Notes under the pieces: generated by a model
The model's database searches: none
The model's input: only the letters and a program-made list of their open reading frames with translations
Told to the model about the DNA's origin: nothing
Assembly (NCBI GenBank): GCA_035500455.1
Contig: DATJXG010000390.1
Span: 1 to 9,506 of the forward strand
Reading direction: 5' to 3'
From: DATJXG01 sp035500455
GTDB lineage: Bacteria > Acidobacteriota > Terriglobia > Terriglobales > Acidobacteriaceae
Length of the DNA stretch: 9,506 nucleotides
Translations under genes and position numbers: made by a program
Shown here: piece by piece, positions 6,534 to 9,506 of the stretch
How positions within the stretch are numbered: position 1 is the first letter of the stretch
How the letters are laid out: every line of letters starts with the position of its first letter

Positions 6534-7064
6534 ATGGCCGAGAAGAACACAACCACGGAGACCGGCAGCCAGATTCTCGAACTCGCCCTGGTGCTGCCGA
6601 TTCTCTTCCTGGTGATTTTCGCAATCTTCTGGTTTGGCCTGGCTTATTACATCACCTCGACCGGAGAACGTGCCGCCAAGCAGGCCATCCAGATCGCCGA
6701 CCGCCCGACCTGCGCCACCTGTGGCAACACTTTCAACACCGATACCCAGGTGACGGACAGCATCAAGTCCGTGCTGCAGGTGGGCCACTTGAACCCCGCG
6801 AATCTGACCTCGGTTTCTCCGCCCTTTGCCTGTGCCGCCGACCCCGCGCCCAGTTGCCGGACTCTGCAGGGAGTGGAAATTTGCAGCGATGTACCGCTAA
6901 CCTGCGGCAGCGCTGCTTGCCAGCAACCCCCAGCCGCTTGCGGCCGCGATACCGCTTTTGGAACCAGGATCAGCTTCGCCTATCGCCTCGATTTCCCCCT
7001 CGCCGTGGGTGGAGAGAGGTCCTTAACAATTCCGCTCAGCGCCCAGGGCATACCCCAGCGCTGA
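6534..7064 (+). CDS. Second TadE-like pilin-related membrane protein, cysteine-rich
   Basis: The product is 176 residues. The N-terminus has Gly11 followed by SQILE with Glu16, a prepilin-peptidase-like site. A hydrophobic helix follows (LALVLPILFLVIFAIFWFGL, about 17-36), then YYITSTGERAAKQAIQIAD, the TadE-type helix continuation. The outer part holds eight cysteines (60, 63, 100, 108, 117, 124, 129, 136), including a CATC pair, and probably folds with disulfides; the last 35 residues are beta-rich. The ATG at 6534 is chosen because AGGA at 6524-6527, overlapping the stop codon of the preceding gene, lies six bases upstream. Only 8 bases separate the two genes, so they are very likely co-translated. 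It is likely a minor pilin or a TadF-like partner of the preceding protein; the two differ enough in length and cysteine pattern that they are not a recent duplication. Confidence 0.8.
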   Translation: MAEKNTTTETGSQILELALVLPILFLVIFAIFWFGLAYYITSTGERAAKQAIQIADRPTCATCGNTFNTDTQVTDSIKSVLQVGHLNPANLTSVSPPFACAADPAPSCRTLQGVEICSDVPLTCGSAACQQPPAACGRDTAFGTRISFAYRLDFPLAVGGERSLTIPLSAQGIPQR

Positions 7065-7077
7065 AGCGAGGCGCGAG

Positions 7078-7082
7078 AGGAG
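7078..7082 (+). promoter_or_regulatory. Ribosome binding site supporting a TTG start
   Basis: AGGAG ends seven bases before TTG at 7090-7092. No ATG or GTG in that frame offers a better start, so the site decides the beginning of the small gene downstream of the TadE pair. Confidence 0.6.
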
Positions 7083-7089
7083 AAGAATT

Positions 7090-7287
7090 TTGCTGCAAAA
7101 TGATGCCAACAGGAACTTTCACACCGTGGTCACGGTTTACCTGCCGGGAGAGCCGCCAACGTCACAGAAGTACGAAAACATAAAAGAGTGCACGCTGTGT
7201 GACGGACGCATCCAGTTCATCACCGCGGACGGCCGAAGCATTGCCAGCAACCTGCCCTTCCTCCTGGAACGGGCGCCTGCGTGGTAA
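7090..7287 (+). CDS. Small protein of unknown function, last gene of the tad cluster
   Basis: I do not recognise this 65-residue protein. It begins with TTG behind a well-placed AGGAG and ends at TAA 7285-7287. Its third codon positions are GC-rich, as in the neighbouring genes, and its composition is protein-like: a probable beta-strand HTVVTVYLP, then KECTLCDG with a CxxC pair (Cys34 and Cys37), IQFITADGRSIAS, and a Leu-rich end LPFLLERAPAW. No signal peptide or membrane helix is present, so it is probably cytoplasmic. The gene follows the second TadE-like gene by 25 bases on the same strand and is probably the last gene of that operon, stopping 37 bases before a converging gene. The CxxC might bind metal or be redox-active, but a single pair is weak evidence. 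It could be unrelated to pilus function. Confidence 0.6.
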   Translation: MLQNDANRNFHTVVTVYLPGEPPTSQKYENIKECTLCDGRIQFITADGRSIASNLPFLLERAPAW

Positions 7288-7324
7288 GACCGCGTCGCCT
7301 GACCGGTGCCGACAGGAAAACTGC

Positions 7325-7846
7325 CTACGGCTCGTACACCGCGCTGCCAAATCCCGCACGACGGCAGGCTTCCTGCATATCGCTCAGCGCCTTCTTCTGT
7401 TCGTCCAGCCGCTTCTGCAAACGCTCGGATTCCTGTTGTTTGCGCAACTGCGCCTGGTTGTACTGCACGCCGTTGGTATAGCGGTTGGCTTCCACGTAGT
7501 GGACGGACGCGTTCAACTTGTCCACATCGCTCTGCATGGCGGCAACTTTGGCTTTCTGTGCCTGGATCTGTGACTTCCACTCCTCCGCCGTTTTCTTTCC
7601 AGCGGAGGAGGAAGACGCGGCAGCGCGCTTGCTGTCCTCAGTGGTGGTGACGCTGGCGGAATCGGCATCGTCCGCGCTGTGCGCCGGAAGGTCCTCGTTG
7701 GTAATGACCTTGTGCGGAGCCGTGGCCTTCGTCTGCTGCTGTTTCTGCCGCTGCTGCCGCGCCACGTCTCCCAAAGACTGCCCATAACTCACCGACGCAA
7801 AGATCATGAGCACGGCAAGAACTGCGGATACCTTCACGTGATTCAT
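7325..7846 (-). CDS. Secreted coiled-coil protein of unknown function
   Basis: The product is 173 residues from the ATG at 7844-7846. This start is preferred over an in-frame ATG 45 bases upstream for two reasons: GGGGT lies about five bases before it, and it opens directly with a signal peptide (MNHVKVSAVL, hydrophobic core, SVSYG before Gln23). The mature part starts QSLGDVARQQRQKQQQ, then KVITNEDLPAH (46-56), a Ser/Ala/Asp-rich linker (57-84), and a long charged helix (about 85-162) with repeated Gln, Lys and Glu, probably a coiled coil. The SLGD...RQ and VITNEDLP segments recur, as far as I recall, in acidobacterial secreted proteins without known function. No catalytic motif is visible; one cysteine (161) is present. 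It converges on the small tad-cluster gene and lies 205 bases downstream of the acyl-CoA synthetase on the same strand, too far to be sure of an operon. Probably periplasmic and structural. Confidence 0.8.
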   Translation of the reverse strand: MNHVKVSAVLAVLMIFASVSYGQSLGDVARQQRQKQQQTKATAPHKVITNEDLPAHSADDADSASVTTTEDSKRAAASSSSAGKKTAEEWKSQIQAQKAKVAAMQSDVDKLNASVHYVEANRYTNGVQYNQAQLRKQQESERLQKRLDEQKKALSDMQEACRRAGFGSAVYEP

Positions 7847-7969
7847 AAACACCCCAAGCGCCCTCCAAAACAGAGAGCGAGCCTTAGACATTGATGCTAA
7901 TCCCGAGAGATTGAAGAAGGGACGTTACGGGAGTGCACTGCCAAAAACCGGGATTGGGCCTCTCGGATT

Positions 7970-7998
7970 TCCTTCGTGGCCCCTGGTGTCCTTGGTGG
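7970..7998. repeat. Short degenerate tandem repeat between two minus-strand genes
   Basis: TCCTTCGTGG (7970-7979), CCCCTGGTG (7980-7988) and TCCTTGGTGG (7989-7998) are three related 9-10 base units in a row. They lie in the 205-base gap between the acyl-CoA synthetase and the coiled-coil protein gene. No function is evident, and no T-run or strong hairpin follows the synthetase stop here. Confidence 0.4.
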
Positions 7999-8051
7999 TT
8001 CTGCCTTACGCCGCGTCCTTCTCCACGCGACTGGAAGCACCGCCGCCAACG

Positions 8052-9506
8052 CTACTTCAACGCTCCACGCAACTCCCGCCGCAGAATCTTGCCCGAAGCC
8101 GTCTTGGGCACGGCATCCACAAACCGCACTTCGCGCGGCTGCTTGTAGCTGGTGAGCCTCTCGGCGACGAACGCCGACAACTCCTCCCCCATCTTCCCGC
8201 AGGCCACAAACCCGTCGCGCAGGGCCACGAACGCCACCGGAATCTCCCCCGCGACCGAATCCTGCCGCCCCACCACTCCGCACTCCCGCACTGCCGGATG
8301 CTCCAGCAAAACCGCCTCCACCTCGGCCGGTGCCACGGGAAAGCCTTTGTACTTGATCATCTCTTTGCGCCGGTCCACAACCACATAGAAATCTTCCGCA
8401 TCGCGCGTCACAATGTCGCCCGACCAGTACCAGCCATCCCGCAGCGCAGCCGCGGTGGCCTGTGGTTCCTTCCAGTAGCCGATCATGAATTGCGGACCAC
8501 GCATCACCAATTCGCCACGTTCGCCGACCGGCAACTCCTCGCCGCTTTCCCCCAACACCCGGCAGTCGGTCTGGCACATCGGTTGCCCGATCGATTCCGG
8601 CCGGTACAACTCCGGCTCCAGATATCCCACATGCGTCACCGGCGAAGCTTCCGTCATGCCATAACCCTGGCATACCAGAACGCCGGTCAACGACGTGAAT
8701 CGACGCGCCAACTCCGGCGCCAGCGGAGCCGCGCCCGACTTCACCCACTTCAGATTGTGGCTCTTGGGAAATTGGCCCGCCTCCGCCGCCTGCGTCAGCG
8801 CATTCAATGCCGGCGGCACCGTCGGCATCATGGTGACGCCTTCAGTCGCCACCAGTTCCATCACCTTCTGCGCCTGAAAACGGGGCATGAGCATGAGGGT
8901 TGCGCCCAGGGTCAAAGCCGGGTTCAGTGCCACGTTCAGGCCGTAAATGTGATAGAGGGGAAGAAAGCACAGAATGATGTCGTCCGATACGAACGGAGAA
9001 CCGTTCGGTCCAATCAACTGAAAGACATTGGCCACCAGGTTGTAATGCGAGAGCATCACGCCCTTGGGCAAGCCGGTGGTGCCACTGGAATAAGGCAGGG
9101 CGGCCAGGGTTTCGTGAGATGGCTGAGTTGGGGGTGGCACCGCCGCAGTTGCGAGTCCGAACAACGCCCCAAAGGGTTCCATTCCGCCAGCCGGCTGTCG
9201 CGTGGCATAAGCGCGCCGCAGGTTGGGCAATCCGCCGAGGTTGATGCCCTCAAGATTCGGGCCGTCCGAGATCAGAAATGCCGCCCCGGAATTTTCCAAC
9301 TGGTAGCGCACCTCGCGCTCCCGGTACGAAGGATTCAGCAGCGTGGGCACAGCCCCGGCCAGAGTCGCGGCGTGATAAGCGACACAAAACTCCCAGCAGT
9401 TCGCCAGATAGATTGCGATTATTTCGCCCGGCTTCAAGCCGGAGGCGACAAACCCCCGCGCCAGCGATTCGACCAGCTCTCCATATTCCGCGTAAGTGAT
9501 CCGCCG
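8052..9506 (-). CDS. Acyl-CoA synthetase / 4-coumarate-CoA ligase-like enzyme (N-terminus cut)
   Basis: The frame stays open to the window edge, so the gene is partial; 484 residues are visible and perhaps 30-60 are missing. The enzyme belongs to the ANL superfamily, which activates a carboxylic acid with ATP to an acyl-adenylate and then forms the CoA thioester. Numbering from the window edge, the AMP-binding loop YSSGTTGLPKG is at about 139-149, QGYGMTEASP at 280-289, GELVMRG at 331-337, WSGD at 361-364, DRRKEMIKYKG at 378-388, and the catalytic lysine in PKTASGKILRREL at about 473. All core motifs are intact and the C-terminal domain is complete. LPLYHIYGLN and box motifs close to SSGTTGLPKGV fit the 4-coumarate-CoA ligase/fatty-acid ligase branch, but the substrate cannot be read from sequence by eye. 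No membrane segment is seen; it should be cytoplasmic. No pathway genes lie beside it. Confidence 0.9.
   Translation of the reverse strand, partial: RRITYAEYGELVESLARGFVASGLKPGEIIAIYLANCWEFCVAYHAATLAGAVPTLLNPSYREREVRYQLENSGAAFLISDGPNLEGINLGGLPNLRRAYATRQPAGGMEPFGALFGLATAAVPPPTQPSHETLAALPYSSGTTGLPKGVMLSHYNLVANVFQLIGPNGSPFVSDDIILCFLPLYHIYGLNVALNPALTLGATLMLMPRFQAQKVMELVATEGVTMMPTVPPALNALTQAAEAGQFPKSHNLKWVKSGAAPLAPELARRFTSLTGVLVCQGYGMTEASPVTHVGYLEPELYRPESIGQPMCQTDCRVLGESGEELPVGERGELVMRGPQFMIGYWKEPQATAAALRDGWYWSGDIVTRDAEDFYVVVDRRKEMIKYKGFPVAPAEVEAVLLEHPAVRECGVVGRQDSVAGEIPVAFVALRDGFVACGKMGEELSAFVAERLTSYKQPREVRFVDAVPKTASGKILRRELRGALK

Noticed and set aside
7897..8748. Open frame of 283 codons on the minus strand overlapping the acyl-CoA synthetase in another frame
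   Set aside because: It overlaps the motif-rich C-terminal half of the synthetase and is Gly/Ala/Arg-rich without any domain, so it is a shadow frame.

Overview
The window looks like an ordinary chromosomal stretch of a GC-rich, Gram-negative soil-type bacterium, most likely an acidobacterium (Acidobacteriota, Terriglobia-like). This is inferred from four things: a magnesium-chelatase-like AAA+ ATPase beside a VWA partner, secreted coiled-coil and OmpA-like proteins of a kind typical of that phylum, an isolated Tad minor-pilin cluster, and GC-rich third codon positions with scattered extragenic hairpins. No rRNA, tRNA, CRISPR array, transposase, integrase or phage gene is visible. Taxonomy was not tested by any search.

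Layout. Positions 1-477 (+) hold the C-terminal end of a BchI/MoxR-type AAA+ ATPase. A gap of 129 bases contains two facing blocks of degenerate 7-base repeats. The next gene (607-1845, +) is a VWA-domain protein with an intact MIDAS metal site; the two probably form an ATPase/VWA chaperone-like pair. A hairpin-bearing intergenic region of 357 bases leads to a secreted coiled-coil/OmpA-like protein (2203-3042, +). This gene converges on a secreted SMP-30/gluconolactonase-family enzyme (3224-4255, -), with terminator-like hairpins between them.

A divergent intergenic region (4256-4478) is followed by a same-strand cluster: a TadG-like protein (4479-5861), two TadE-like proteins (5950-6525 and 6534-7064) and a small unrecognised protein (7090-7287). 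These are probably one transcription unit for envelope-anchored pilin-like proteins. The tadG stop codon lies in a run of five TTCAGTA-like repeats. The cluster converges on a secreted coiled-coil protein (7325-7846, -). Behind that, on the same strand, is an acyl-CoA synthetase / 4-coumarate-CoA ligase-like enzyme (8052-9506, -) that is cut by the window edge.

I see no clearly new multi-gene defence or mobile system. The most unusual items are non-coding: the heptamer inverted repeat between the ATPase and VWA genes, and the TTCAGTA repeat array across the end of tadG. Among the proteins, the OmpA-like domain that lacks the usual peptidoglycan-binding aspartate and the small gene ending the tad cluster deserve a second look.
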